From positions 1-21,648 of IMG/VR virus record IMGVR_UViG_3300007722_000136: a DNA stretch of 21,648 nucleotides; one strand, written 5' to 3'. A program made the translations under genes and the position numbers. This document shows, piece by piece, positions 13,042-19,507 of this stretch; position 1 is the stretch's first letter; each line of letters opens with the position of its first letter. Source of the DNA: a virus. Below the pieces are notes generated by a model. The model was given only the letters and a program-made list of their open reading frames with translations, was not told the origin of the DNA and made no database searches.

Positions 13042-14063
13042 GAGATCTTTACCCGACACGCGTGTATGATGGAGTCATCAACGAACAATTGGTGGCACAT
13101 ATATCAAAGCAAAATGCCGGTCTATTCAAATATGGCTGGAAAGGTAATTCAAAACTTGAAGGAGATCAAGGTCACTGGAATGTTAAGATAGCTCACGAAG
13201 GACGCCACTCAACAAAAGATCTATCGTGTGAGTTATTTAAATTAAACTCTGAAATTGGTGCATTGTGGGAATACATACAGAGATATTTCGTTGGCAACAA
13301 GGCACTTCACCAATGCTACATCAACGGCTACACATTCGGAACTGATGGATATATTCATCGCGACGATCCTTGGGCAAAAGAACAGGGTGAAAATTCACCC
13401 ACGTGTGAAACAGTTATTATATACCTCAACGAACAATGGGATGCTAACTGGGGTGGGGAAACAGCACTATTTGACCAAGATCGGGAAATTGTTAAATCAG
13501 TGCTGCCAAAGTTTGGCCGCGTGTTAATATTTGACGGCCAAACTTTTCACGCTTCGCGGCCGATGAGTAGGATGTGCCCTAAATTGCGGCAAGTGCTTGT
13601 GTTTAAAACTTTCCGAATGCCGGAGCATAATAAGACGCCGAATGCGGTTGATGTTGCTTACAATATAACAAAAGGAATGAAGCACTCGGGCCGGTCATTC
13701 TTTGAGCACTTGATTAACACATCGGTGTTGTTGTTAAAAGAGGGGGCAAAAGAAGATGTAGTCGCCGCGGGGTTGTTTCACTCAATATATGGAACTGAGC
13801 AGTATAAGATTGATGGAACGCTAATCACACCCGAACAACTCAAAAACGTTATTAGTCCTTACTCGTTTAAGCTCGTACAAACTTTCTGCTCCTTAGAACA
13901 CCGTCGAAGCTACTTTCTTGCCCTAGCCAACAATTTTGCAATCACACAACAACAACACGATTTAATTCAAATACAGATGTGTAATTTGATTGAGCAACGC
14001 CCCAAACACAGCGATATACCTGTTTTGAGGGATATGTTGAAAAAGGTTAAAACAAATGAGTGA
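13038..14063 (+). CDS. 2OG-Fe(II) oxygenase fused to an HD-like (DUF6817-type) domain
   Basis: The N-terminal half (1-195) is a prolyl-hydroxylase-like dioxygenase: iron ligands H107-x-D109 (YIHRDDPW) and H171 (TFHASRP), a GGETALF strand (139-145) and R184 as 2-oxoglutarate anchor. The C-terminal part (about 205-335) has HSGRSFFEHLINTS (216-229) and AAGLFHSIYGTE (243-254), the signature of a predicted HD-like domain. The joint protein may hydroxylate a protein, nucleotide or base, with the second domain acting on a related substrate; this pairing is inference. It is coupled to the metallopeptidase-like gene before it. Confidence 0.82.
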   Translation: MRDLYPTRVYDGVINEQLVAHISKQNAGLFKYGWKGNSKLEGDQGHWNVKIAHEGRHSTKDLSCELFKLNSEIGALWEYIQRYFVGNKALHQCYINGYTFGTDGYIHRDDPWAKEQGENSPTCETVIIYLNEQWDANWGGETALFDQDREIVKSVLPKFGRVLIFDGQTFHASRPMSRMCPKLRQVLVFKTFRMPEHNKTPNAVDVAYNITKGMKHSGRSFFEHLINTSVLLLKEGAKEDVVAAGLFHSIYGTEQYKIDGTLITPEQLKNVISPYSFKLVQTFCSLEHRRSYFLALANNFAITQQQHDLIQIQMCNLIEQRPKHSDIPVLRDMLKKVKTNE

Positions 14064-14376
14064 AAAAAAAAGTAAATATGTAACTATTCCAAACGTACCT
14101 ACCGACGAGATAATTGCGGCAATGGCGGCGGTATATGACCCCGCGTGGGGATACCCCGCAGGGTCGGATGTTGACCAGATTTGGGCAAGAAAAAGCTACG
14201 AAGTTATTGTTGCAAAAATAGTAGGTGCATCACCTTTAGAGGACAGGGTGGCTGTGCTGGAAGCTGAGAACAATCGCCTTACACACGTTATCCTCGATCA
14301 AGGATTTATCATCCGAAAACAAATTGAAACAATTCACAGCATACATGAAGATGGTACAAAGAAATCAAATGATTGA
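14056..14376 (+). CDS. Hypothetical protein with C-terminal coiled coil (106 aa)
   Basis: ATG 14056 overlaps the end of the oxygenase gene by eight bases. The N-terminal part includes YDPAWGYPAGSDVDQIW, and residues about 60-100 (LEDRVAVLEAENNRLTHVIL onward) have a leucine heptad pattern expected to dimerise as a coiled coil. No enzyme motif is visible. It overlaps the start of the following membrane-protein gene. Confidence 0.6.
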   Translation: MSEKKSKYVTIPNVPTDEIIAAMAAVYDPAWGYPAGSDVDQIWARKSYEVIVAKIVGASPLEDRVAVLEAENNRLTHVILDQGFIIRKQIETIHSIHEDGTKKSND

Positions 14377-14647
14377 CTGGATTATTACCGACTTCAAATC
14401 CCATCCTAAAAGGTTCTGTGTAGAACTAATTGCGTGGGCTGTGAGTATTGGGTGTAGCGTCACGGTTGCGTTGACGCTTCCTGATGTTTCGTGGATAATG
14501 CTTTACAGCCTATGGATTCCAAGTTGTATTGCATACGCATGGGCAGCACATTCTCGCAGGTCGTTTGGAATGCTCGCTAACTATATGTTACTGGCACTAA
14601 TCGACACGGTCGGATACTCCAGAGCTTTATACAACTATTTTGGATAA
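14369..14647 (+). CDS. T4-superfamily membrane protein (about 92 aa)
   Basis: The product holds three hydrophobic stretches: FCVELIAWAVSIGCSVTVAL, SWIMLYSLWIPSCIAYAWAA and GMLANYMLLALIDTVGYSRA, separated by short polar loops, so it is probably an integral membrane protein with three helices. I recall similar small proteins from cyanophage-like T4 relatives, without known function. ATG 14369 (MIDWIITDF) is preferred because it overlaps the previous stop; ATG 14345 or 14351 in the same frame are possible, and no candidate has a strong SD. Confidence 0.6.
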   Translation: MIDWIITDFKSHPKRFCVELIAWAVSIGCSVTVALTLPDVSWIMLYSLWIPSCIAYAWAAHSRRSFGMLANYMLLALIDTVGYSRALYNYFG

Positions 14648-14660
14648 AGAAAGGTATTAT

Positions 14661-15086
14661 ATGTCAAAATTAGTGTTGGTGAGAGGAATCCCTGGATCTG
14701 GCAAATCAACGATCGCAGGAATATTGTCCCACGTTGGGTTTATTCACATTGAATCAGACCAATTCTTCATGCACAGAGGTAAGTACGTGTTTGACATCTC
14801 AAAACAATCGCTCGCTCATGCGTGGTGCGTAAAGGAAACGCGCGATTTGATTTCGTTGGGTAATGATGTGGTTGTTAGCAACACTTTTACGCGATTGTGG
14901 GAAATGGCACCATATGTCGATATCGCGGCAGAGTGGGTGGTTCCTTTGACAATTATTGAAGCAAAAGGAACGTACGTTAATACCCACGGAGTGCCACCGG
15001 ACGTCCTTAAAAAGATGTGCGAACGTTGGGAAGATGTCGAAGAGATGACGTATAGTGTTCGCGACCTTGGTAAATTGCGTACATAG
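14661..15086 (+). CDS. P-loop kinase-like ATPase (AAA_33 type)
   Basis: The 141-aa product starts with a Walker A loop GIPGSGKST (9-17). HIESDQFFM supplies the substrate-side Asp seen in polynucleotide-kinase-like P-loop kinases, and NDVVVSNTF is the Walker B-like strand. It lacks a phosphatase domain, so a small nucleotide, nucleoside or RNA-end kinase fits better than full T4 Pnkp. ATG 14661 is preferred over TTG 14640 because AAAGG (14649-14653) sits at SD distance. It ends with TAG, immediately followed by a promoter. Confidence 0.78.
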   Translation: MSKLVLVRGIPGSGKSTIAGILSHVGFIHIESDQFFMHRGKYVFDISKQSLAHAWCVKETRDLISLGNDVVVSNTFTRLWEMAPYVDIAAEWVVPLTIIEAKGTYVNTHGVPPDVLKKMCERWEDVEEMTYSVRDLGKLRT

Positions 15087-15115
15087 TTGACCTTTCGTTA
15101 AAATTTGGGTATAAT
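15087..15115 (+). promoter_or_regulatory. Sigma70-like promoter
   Basis: TTGACC (15087-15092), a 17-bp spacer and TATAAT (15110-15115), the third copy of the GTTGACCT...TATAAT pattern in the window. It drives the small gene at 15137 and could read into the tmRNA. Confidence 0.85.
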
Positions 15116-15136
15116 ACTCTATCAATGGAGAATAAA

Positions 15137-15391
15137 ATGTTATTCAAGAAAGATTTTTTACGAGAGATGGAAGGTGAGACGGTGCTGAATGAGATCGTTG
15201 ATCATAGTCGATGGAGTGTTTATTATCGTAGAGTGTTCAAGTTTGAAGGCAAGACCTACGAGACAGTATACTCCGATGGCGCTACTGAAATCCAAGATGA
15301 ATCGCCGTACGATGGCGCTGATGATGATATTGAGTGTGAAGAAGTATTTCCGAAAGAGGTAACTGTGGTGCAGTACGTTAAGACGTTATAA
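15137..15391 (+). CDS. Small acidic phage hypothetical protein (84 aa)
   Basis: ATG 15137 is chosen because GGAG (15127-15130) lies six bases before it; ATG 15125 in the same frame would be almost at the transcript start. The product includes RWSVYYRRVFKFEGKTYETVY, a beta-rich segment, then an acidic stretch (SPYDGADDDIECEEVFP). It resembles small phage hypotheticals I have seen, without known function. Its stop codon overlaps the TATAAATA element of the tmRNA promoter. Confidence 0.65.
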   Translation: MLFKKDFLREMEGETVLNEIVDHSRWSVYYRRVFKFEGKTYETVYSDGATEIQDESPYDGADDDIECEEVFPKEVTVVQYVKTL

Positions 15392-15394
15392 ATA
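15387..15394 (+). promoter_or_regulatory. T4-type late promoter (TATAAATA)
   Basis: An exact TATAAATA within TTATAAATAGTA (15386-15397). The same 12-mer occurs at 18466-18477 upstream of gene 32. In T4 this octamer alone, with gp55 and gp33, makes a late promoter; gp33 is encoded at 16958. Transcription would start at about 15400, at the 5' end of the permuted tmRNA. Confidence 0.65.
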
Positions 15395-15399
15395 GTAGC

Positions 15400-15720
15400 T
15401 TATTGCTGTATGAAGTTGACTGAAAGGTGTTCTGGACGGGGGTTCGATTCCCCCCGACTCCACCAAAGACATATTGGGGTATTAGGCCGAAAGCAGCAAT
15501 AAGCGAATAGGCTGGTAGGACCTAGTATGTCTCTGATGGGGTCGACCGGTTTCGACAGGGCAATGATTAGGAAGATCGACAGCACGTCAGGCGATCGACG
15601 TTAATGAAGCAAAAACGTAAATGCAAACGATAGTGCATACTTCGAGCCAGTGCGCCTAGCGGCGTAATCTCGACGGGGTTTGCGGCGGTGTACCTTGTAA
15701 CCAAAATCACCGCCACTGAT
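15400..15720 (+). ncRNA. ssrA: Circularly permuted (two-piece) tmRNA
   Basis: The 3' (acceptor) part comes first: T-arm GGGGG TTCGATT CCCCC (15438-15454), acceptor strand CGACTCC (15455-15461), A, then an encoded CCA (15463-15465). The 5' part follows at 15538: GGGGTCG (15538-15544) pairs with CGACTCC including the G3-U pair used by alanyl-tRNA synthetase. The intervening segment 15466-15537 extends the stem with AGACATA (15467-15473) and TATGTCT (15526-15532). PK1 is GATCG/CGATC (15574-15578, 15592-15596) interleaved with ACGTC/GACGT (15584-15588, 15597-15601). The tag frame starts at GCA 15623 and reads ANDSAYFEPVRLAA, stop TAA 15665-15667. A second pseudoknot follows (GGTT 15677-15680 with AACC 15699-15702; GGCGGTG 15684-15690 with CACCGCC 15708-15714). 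Outer ends are approximate. Confidence 0.93.
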
Positions 15721-15738
15721 TATACTAAGAGGTTCAAT

Positions 15739-16041
15739 ATGCATATTGTCGACGGTGCTCTAGACAACAACCCAACCACAAGCATTACGACGTCAACAAG
15801 TCTAATGGATGAGCTGTCAAAAATATACGTAACACCGGCAAACTATACACCTGACCAAGCTGCTCAGCTTTCGCTTGGCCGTATTTCAAATAAGCGGTAT
15901 AATGACGAGACATTCGAAAATTATCGACTCCGTCTCAAGGATCAGCAGCAAAAAATTAAGAAACTCTCTCGCGGGGTCCTCGTTTGGGACTCTGTTAAGA
16001 ATGGTACGTTCAAACACGAAAGAAACAATGAAGCAAGTTAA
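15739..16041 (+). CDS. Hypothetical protein (100 aa)
   Basis: ATG 15739 follows AGAGG (15728-15732). A longer frame back to GTG 15688 is rejected because it would run through the tmRNA pseudoknot. The product has a Ser/Thr-rich N-terminal part (NNPTTSITTSTSLMDELSKI) and a basic helical C-terminal part (DETFENYRLRLKDQQQKIKK). No family is recognised. It overlaps the start of the cytidylyltransferase gene by 14 bases. Confidence 0.6.
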   Translation: MHIVDGALDNNPTTSITTSTSLMDELSKIYVTPANYTPDQAAQLSLGRISNKRYNDETFENYRLRLKDQQQKIKKLSRGVLVWDSVKNGTFKHERNNEAS

Positions 16042-16552
16042 CGTAGGGTTTACGTGTGGGTCGTTTGATCTTTTCCATGCCGGCCATGTTGAAATGCTTC
16101 GTGAAGTGCGAAGTAAATGCCACACGCTGATAGTTGGTATTCAATCTGACCCCACAATTGATCGTCCTGAAAAAAACTCCCCTGTTCAATCTATAATAGA
16201 GAGACAGATACAGGTGGCCGCTTGCCGTTACGTCGACGAAACATACGTCTATAACACCGAAGCAGATTTGCTCGTTTTGCTTTCAACTCTACCAATTGAT
16301 ATGAGATTTCTTGGTATGGAGTACATGAATAAGGAGTATACTGGCAGGAACCTATCAATCGACGTAACGTACAACAGTCGAGAACACTCTTTCAGCTCAA
16401 CAGATTTAAGAAGGCGCGTATACCTAGCAGAACTAATAGACGTTACTAATCTTGTCTTGGAGGAGAAGTATGAGAGATCTTCTACTTGCCATAATGTTGT
16501 ATGCTGCTCCAGTGCAGCCGACACCTATTCAACAAAACGTTCCTGTAGTTAG
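16028..16552 (+). CDS. Cytidylyltransferase-like nucleotidyltransferase (TagD type)
   Basis: The 174-aa product begins at ATG 16028 with GFTCGSFDLFHAGHVEML, the HxGH motif (H17, H20) of the cytidylyltransferase superfamily, and has FSSTDLRRR (122-130) in place of the second conserved ISSTxIR motif. Enzymes of this fold join CTP (or ATP) to a phosphorylated small molecule; the substrate is unknown, though T4-like phages often carry one. The last 25 residues, rich in C and S, run through the start of the next gene (overlap 83 nt) and look like an incidental extension. Confidence 0.82.
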   Translation: MKQVNVGFTCGSFDLFHAGHVEMLREVRSKCHTLIVGIQSDPTIDRPEKNSPVQSIIERQIQVAACRYVDETYVYNTEADLLVLLSTLPIDMRFLGMEYMNKEYTGRNLSIDVTYNSREHSFSSTDLRRRVYLAELIDVTNLVLEEKYERSSTCHNVVCCSSAADTYSTKRSCS

Positions 16553-16958
16553 TCCACAAGAGATAACATGTCTTGCAGAAAATATTTATCATGAGGCACG
16601 CGGCGAAGGCGAACAAGGAATGATCGCCGTTGGGTTGGTTACAATTAACAGAGTGAATAGCCCCAAATTCCCCGACAAGATTTGCCATGTTGTCCACGAG
16701 CGAAATAAGTGGGGATGCCAATTTTCGTGGGTATGTGATGAAAAGCTTGTTCGAAAAAAGAAAAAGAGCGAGGCGTGGGATGCGAGCTACGCCGCGGCCC
16801 TCAAGGTAATATACGATTTTCGCTCACACCATAATATAGTTCCGAACGCGCTTTTTTACCACGCAAAACACGTTGAATTTCCTCAGTCGTTTCGTAAGAA
16901 GCTTACGGAGGTTGCTGTCGTAGGAAATCATATTTTCTTCAGAGGTAAAGATTTATAA
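16470..16958 (+). CDS. SleB/CwlJ-like cell-wall hydrolase with signal peptide
   Basis: ATG 16470 has a near-perfect SD (GGAGGAG at 16459-16465). Residues 1-14 (MRDLLLAIMLYAAP) form a short hydrophobic export signal or anchor. The catalytic region has LAENIYHEARGE (35-46) with the conserved E42, then QGMIAVGLVTINRV and FPDKICHVV, typical of the Hydrolase_2 (PF07486) family that cleaves peptidoglycan glycan strands, and a C-terminal ALFYHAKHV. It would act in the periplasm during lysis. Without a nearby holin this may be a secreted endolysin or spanin-independent accessory enzyme. Confidence 0.85.
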   Translation: MRDLLLAIMLYAAPVQPTPIQQNVPVVSPQEITCLAENIYHEARGEGEQGMIAVGLVTINRVNSPKFPDKICHVVHERNKWGCQFSWVCDEKLVRKKKKSEAWDASYAAALKVIYDFRSHHNIVPNALFYHAKHVEFPQSFRKKLTEVAVVGNHIFFRGKDL

Positions 16959-17200
16959 TGAATGATATCAAACTGGATTCGATGATTGACGTAAAAACCT
17001 TTTTGTACGAAATTGAAAACCTTGTCACTGAGAAGAAATTAGAGTATATTGATGCAATTGTTTATTACTGTGACAACAATAACATGGAAGTAGAGACAGC
17101 AGCCTCTCTAATCAAACAAAACCAAATGATGAAAGCTAAGGTAAGAGTTGAGGCAGAAGATCTTCACTACCTTCCTAAGAAATCGAGACTACCTATATGA
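16958..17200 (+). CDS. 33: Late-transcription coactivator (T4 gp33-like)
   Basis: The 80-aa product fits the gp33 group of cyanophage-like T4 relatives: an N-terminal IENLVTEKKLEYIDAIVYYC helix pair, EVETAASLIK, and an end of AEDLHYLPKKSRLPI. T4 gp33 binds RNA polymerase and links the late sigma factor gp55 to the sliding clamp. Two TATAAATA elements in the window are matching targets. It is joined by TAATG to the hydrolase gene and lies upstream of 59 and 32, as in T4. Confidence 0.8.
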   Translation: MNDIKLDSMIDVKTFLYEIENLVTEKKLEYIDAIVYYCDNNNMEVETAASLIKQNQMMKAKVRVEAEDLHYLPKKSRLPI

Positions 17201-17877
17201 TGGAAGTGTTGCCGTGGGCTGTTGATGTGAATGAAATGAAGCAGCACCTCGTTAAGAACGTATTTCCTCTTGGCCCAGCCGTAATTCAAGGCGAAGAATA
17301 CGGGTTTGATACGTTTGGTGGGTGGAGCGTTCAAAGTCGGACCGGCGAATGGGCAGATGGATGGCAGATTACGAGACCGAGTCACGACTACACCGATGAG
17401 CAGCTGTTCGATTTAAAATACCGCGGAGTCGGCCACCCAATGGAACACGTCCACCCTACAGCGGCCAATACTGGGTATCTTAAATTTTGGATGGATAAGA
17501 TTGAGAGTGCTGGATTCTACCCGCGCCGCGCGCGTATTACTGTAGTGCGTCCAAACACGCATTCAGTTTGGCATCAGGACGCTGCAGATGATCAATATGG
17601 TGTTAGACTTCATATTCCTATTGTTACAAACAATGCATGCTTTCATCACGTACAAGATTGTAAACCTTTTCATATGGACGCTGGAAAAGTGTATGTCATC
17701 TGCGTTAATAACGTGCACAGGATCATTAATAACAGCGTATACAACCGTTTCCATTTAATAATGGATGTATACGACACACAACACTTTTGTAACAGTAGTA
17801 CGTTCCACTATAAAGGTAATATTTTGGAACGGATCGCCGCCGCAGGTGATTTTAGGAGAAGAATTGATGCTCTCTGA
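17197..17877 (+). CDS. Aspartyl/asparaginyl beta-hydroxylase-like 2OG-Fe(II) oxygenase
   Basis: The 226-aa product has the double-stranded beta-helix ligands H126-x-D128 (WHQDAADDQ) and H174 (NVHRIINNS), R184 as a likely 2-oxoglutarate contact, plus RLHIPIVTN and DAGKVYVICVN strands, matching the PF05118 family. Host members hydroxylate Asp/Asn side chains; the phage target is unknown. ATG 17197 overlaps the gp33 stop. It is placed between 33 and 59, which are adjacent in T4, so it appears to be an insertion into that cassette. It overlaps the start of 59 by 11 bases. Confidence 0.82.
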   Translation: MMEVLPWAVDVNEMKQHLVKNVFPLGPAVIQGEEYGFDTFGGWSVQSRTGEWADGWQITRPSHDYTDEQLFDLKYRGVGHPMEHVHPTAANTGYLKFWMDKIESAGFYPRRARITVVRPNTHSVWHQDAADDQYGVRLHIPIVTNNACFHHVQDCKPFHMDAGKVYVICVNNVHRIINNSVYNRFHLIMDVYDTQHFCNSSTFHYKGNILERIAAAGDFRRRIDAL

Positions 17878-18457
17878 TCTTAGTGATGGTTTTCAAGCGT
17901 TTAAACAGTATGTAGCTATTAAGAACCACTTTACATCACCATACTACGATTACTTCAAGTATAACGGAGCAGTCAAAGTAGGACGTCCGACGTTTGACAA
18001 ACGCCGCGACAAATTCATGTTCAGCAAACTAGCTAAAAAGAAAGATATTAAAGGTTTTTTGATTGCTAATTTTGTTGATAGCAAGAACTCGTGGGTTGGA
18101 GATGTAATTAGTAATGTAGCAAGCGATAAGATTTATTTGCAGTGGTTGGGCCGTCAACAATCATTGCAGTATATTTTTGAGAATGATCTCGACAAACTTA
18201 GTGGTACACTCGAAGAAAATCTCAAAGTAGAGGATGGTCAGTACCCTATCCTTTTAAAGCTGGCATTAAGAAAACAAGTTAGTTTGGAAACAGTCATCAT
18301 TTTGAACTCGTTCTGCAAATTCTTCAAACACTGGTCTCGTAATATTGAAGATACAGTAATTTGGCCGCAATTCAAGTTCAAATGTTTGAAGTATAAACCC
18401 TTTATAACCTTTGATCAAAAAACTTTCAGAAAAATAGCTGTTGACAAATTTTCGTGA
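17867..18457 (+). CDS. 59: Helicase loader (T4 gp59-like)
   Basis: The 196-aa product matches gp59: YDYFKYNGAVKVG, then TFDKRRDKFMFSKL and IANFVDSKNSWVGDV, which line up with the RRDKYFFQKL and NLVANQDAWIGDI stretches of T4 gp59, and a C-terminal helical half. gp59 loads the gp41 helicase on gp32-coated forked DNA and starts recombination-dependent replication. ATG 17867 is chosen over the longer frame because TAGGAGAAG (17853-17861) is an excellent SD. Gene 32 follows directly, as its protein partner. Confidence 0.88.
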   Translation: MLSDLSDGFQAFKQYVAIKNHFTSPYYDYFKYNGAVKVGRPTFDKRRDKFMFSKLAKKKDIKGFLIANFVDSKNSWVGDVISNVASDKIYLQWLGRQQSLQYIFENDLDKLSGTLEENLKVEDGQYPILLKLALRKQVSLETVIILNSFCKFFKHWSRNIEDTVIWPQFKFKCLKYKPFITFDQKTFRKIAVDKFS

Positions 18458-18466
18458 AAAAGGGAT

Positions 18467-18474
18467 TATAAATA
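18467..18474 (+). promoter_or_regulatory. T4-type late promoter upstream of gene 32
   Basis: TATAAATA within TTATAAATAGTA (18466-18477), identical over 12 bases to the element before the tmRNA. TTGACA at 18441-18446 is 20 bp upstream, so weak sigma70 use is also possible. The leader 18475-18544 is A/T-rich, almost unstructured, as expected for an autogenously regulated gene 32 mRNA. Confidence 0.6.
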
Positions 18475-18544
18475 GTACATATTATGAGAACCATGTGGAT
18501 AAAATAACATAAAACGTACATTTCGTATACAAGGAGAAACACAA

Positions 18545-19465
18545 ATGGCAACAAAGCAATCATTCGCGCAGATGAAGCGCAATCGTAATACCGCCTTCGA
18601 AAAGCTCAACGCCGAGCTGACCAAAATCGATGGCCCCAAAAATCAAGAAGATGAGCGGTTCTGGAGACCAGCAGTAGATAAGGCAGGCAATGGTTATGCC
18701 ATTGTTCGGTTCCTCGCTGCTCCTGGTGAAGAGGACGTTCCTTTTGTCCGTATTTGGGATCATGGATTTAAAGGTCCGGGTGGTTGGTATATCGAGAAGT
18801 CACTCACGACACTTGGGCAACAAGATCCTTGCAGTGAGTATAATCAAAAGCTGTGGGCGACCGGCGACCCTGCCGATAAGAAGTTCGTGCAAGGTGTTCA
18901 GGGAACTCCAGGGTCAAAACGCCGTCTTTATTACGTCTCGAATGTTTATGTTATAAAGGATTCCGCTAATCCGGAAAATGAAGGGAAGGTTTTCCTTTTC
19001 CAATATGGCAAGAAGATTTGGGACAAGCTCAACGGTGCAATGCATCCTGAGTTTGAAGACGAAAAGCCAATGAATCCTTTTGATCTTTGGGATGGCGCTA
19101 ATTTCAAAATCAAGATTCGTAAGGTGGATGGATATCGCAATTACGATTCATCTGAATTTGAAACTCCAAGTCCGTTGTTTGAATCTGACGACGAAATTGA
19201 AAAAGTTTGGAAGTCGGAGTTTCCTTTAGCTGCATTTACTGATCCGAAGGAATTCAAATCGTACGAGCAACTGAAAGCTCGTCTCGACAAAGCAATGGGA
19301 ACCAGCACTAGAACAGATGACGGAGATGATGAGGAGTTTGTGCCTACTAAAGCGCCACGTGAAGCAAAATCGAAAAAGGCAACTGCCGAAAAAACGATTG
19401 TGCCAGATGATGACGAAGATGAGGACAGCACAAAGTTCTTTGAAAAGTTAGCAGCAGAAGAGTAA
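18545..19465 (+). CDS. 32: Single-stranded-DNA-binding protein (T4 gp32-like)
   Basis: The 306-aa product follows gp32 throughout: basic N terminus (MKRNRNTAF), AGNGYAIVRFL, HGFKGPGGWYIE, SANPENEGKVFLFQYGKKIWDKL, GANFKIKIRKVDGYRNYD and a long acidic tail (DDDEDEDSTKFFEKLAAEE) that in T4 recruits replication partners. Of the T4 zinc ligands (His, Cys, Cys, Cys) only the His of HGF and one Cys (DPCSEYN) remain, so the zinc site is probably lost. SD AAGGAG (18531-18536). It coats single-stranded DNA in replication, recombination and repair, and probably regulates its own translation. Confidence 0.95.
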   Translation: MATKQSFAQMKRNRNTAFEKLNAELTKIDGPKNQEDERFWRPAVDKAGNGYAIVRFLAAPGEEDVPFVRIWDHGFKGPGGWYIEKSLTTLGQQDPCSEYNQKLWATGDPADKKFVQGVQGTPGSKRRLYYVSNVYVIKDSANPENEGKVFLFQYGKKIWDKLNGAMHPEFEDEKPMNPFDLWDGANFKIKIRKVDGYRNYDSSEFETPSPLFESDDEIEKVWKSEFPLAAFTDPKEFKSYEQLKARLDKAMGTSTRTDDGDDEEFVPTKAPREAKSKKATAEKTIVPDDDEDEDSTKFFEKLAAEE

Positions 19466-19466
19466 C

Positions 19467-19495
19467 AAAAAGGGCCGAAAGGCCCTTTTCTTTTA
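19467..19495 (+). terminator. Intrinsic terminator after gene 32
   Basis: AAAAGGGCC (19468-19476) and GGCCCTTTT (19481-19489) form a 9-bp stem with a GAAA loop, followed by CTTTT. It lies directly after the gene 32 stop. Confidence 0.92.
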
Positions 19496-19507
19496 GAAAG
19501 TTAAATT

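Noticed and set aside
15400-15585. Minus-strand ORF of 61 codons
   Set aside because: It is the antisense of the tmRNA acceptor region; its WWSRGESNPRP-type peptide is a well-known false ORF across tRNA-like T arms.
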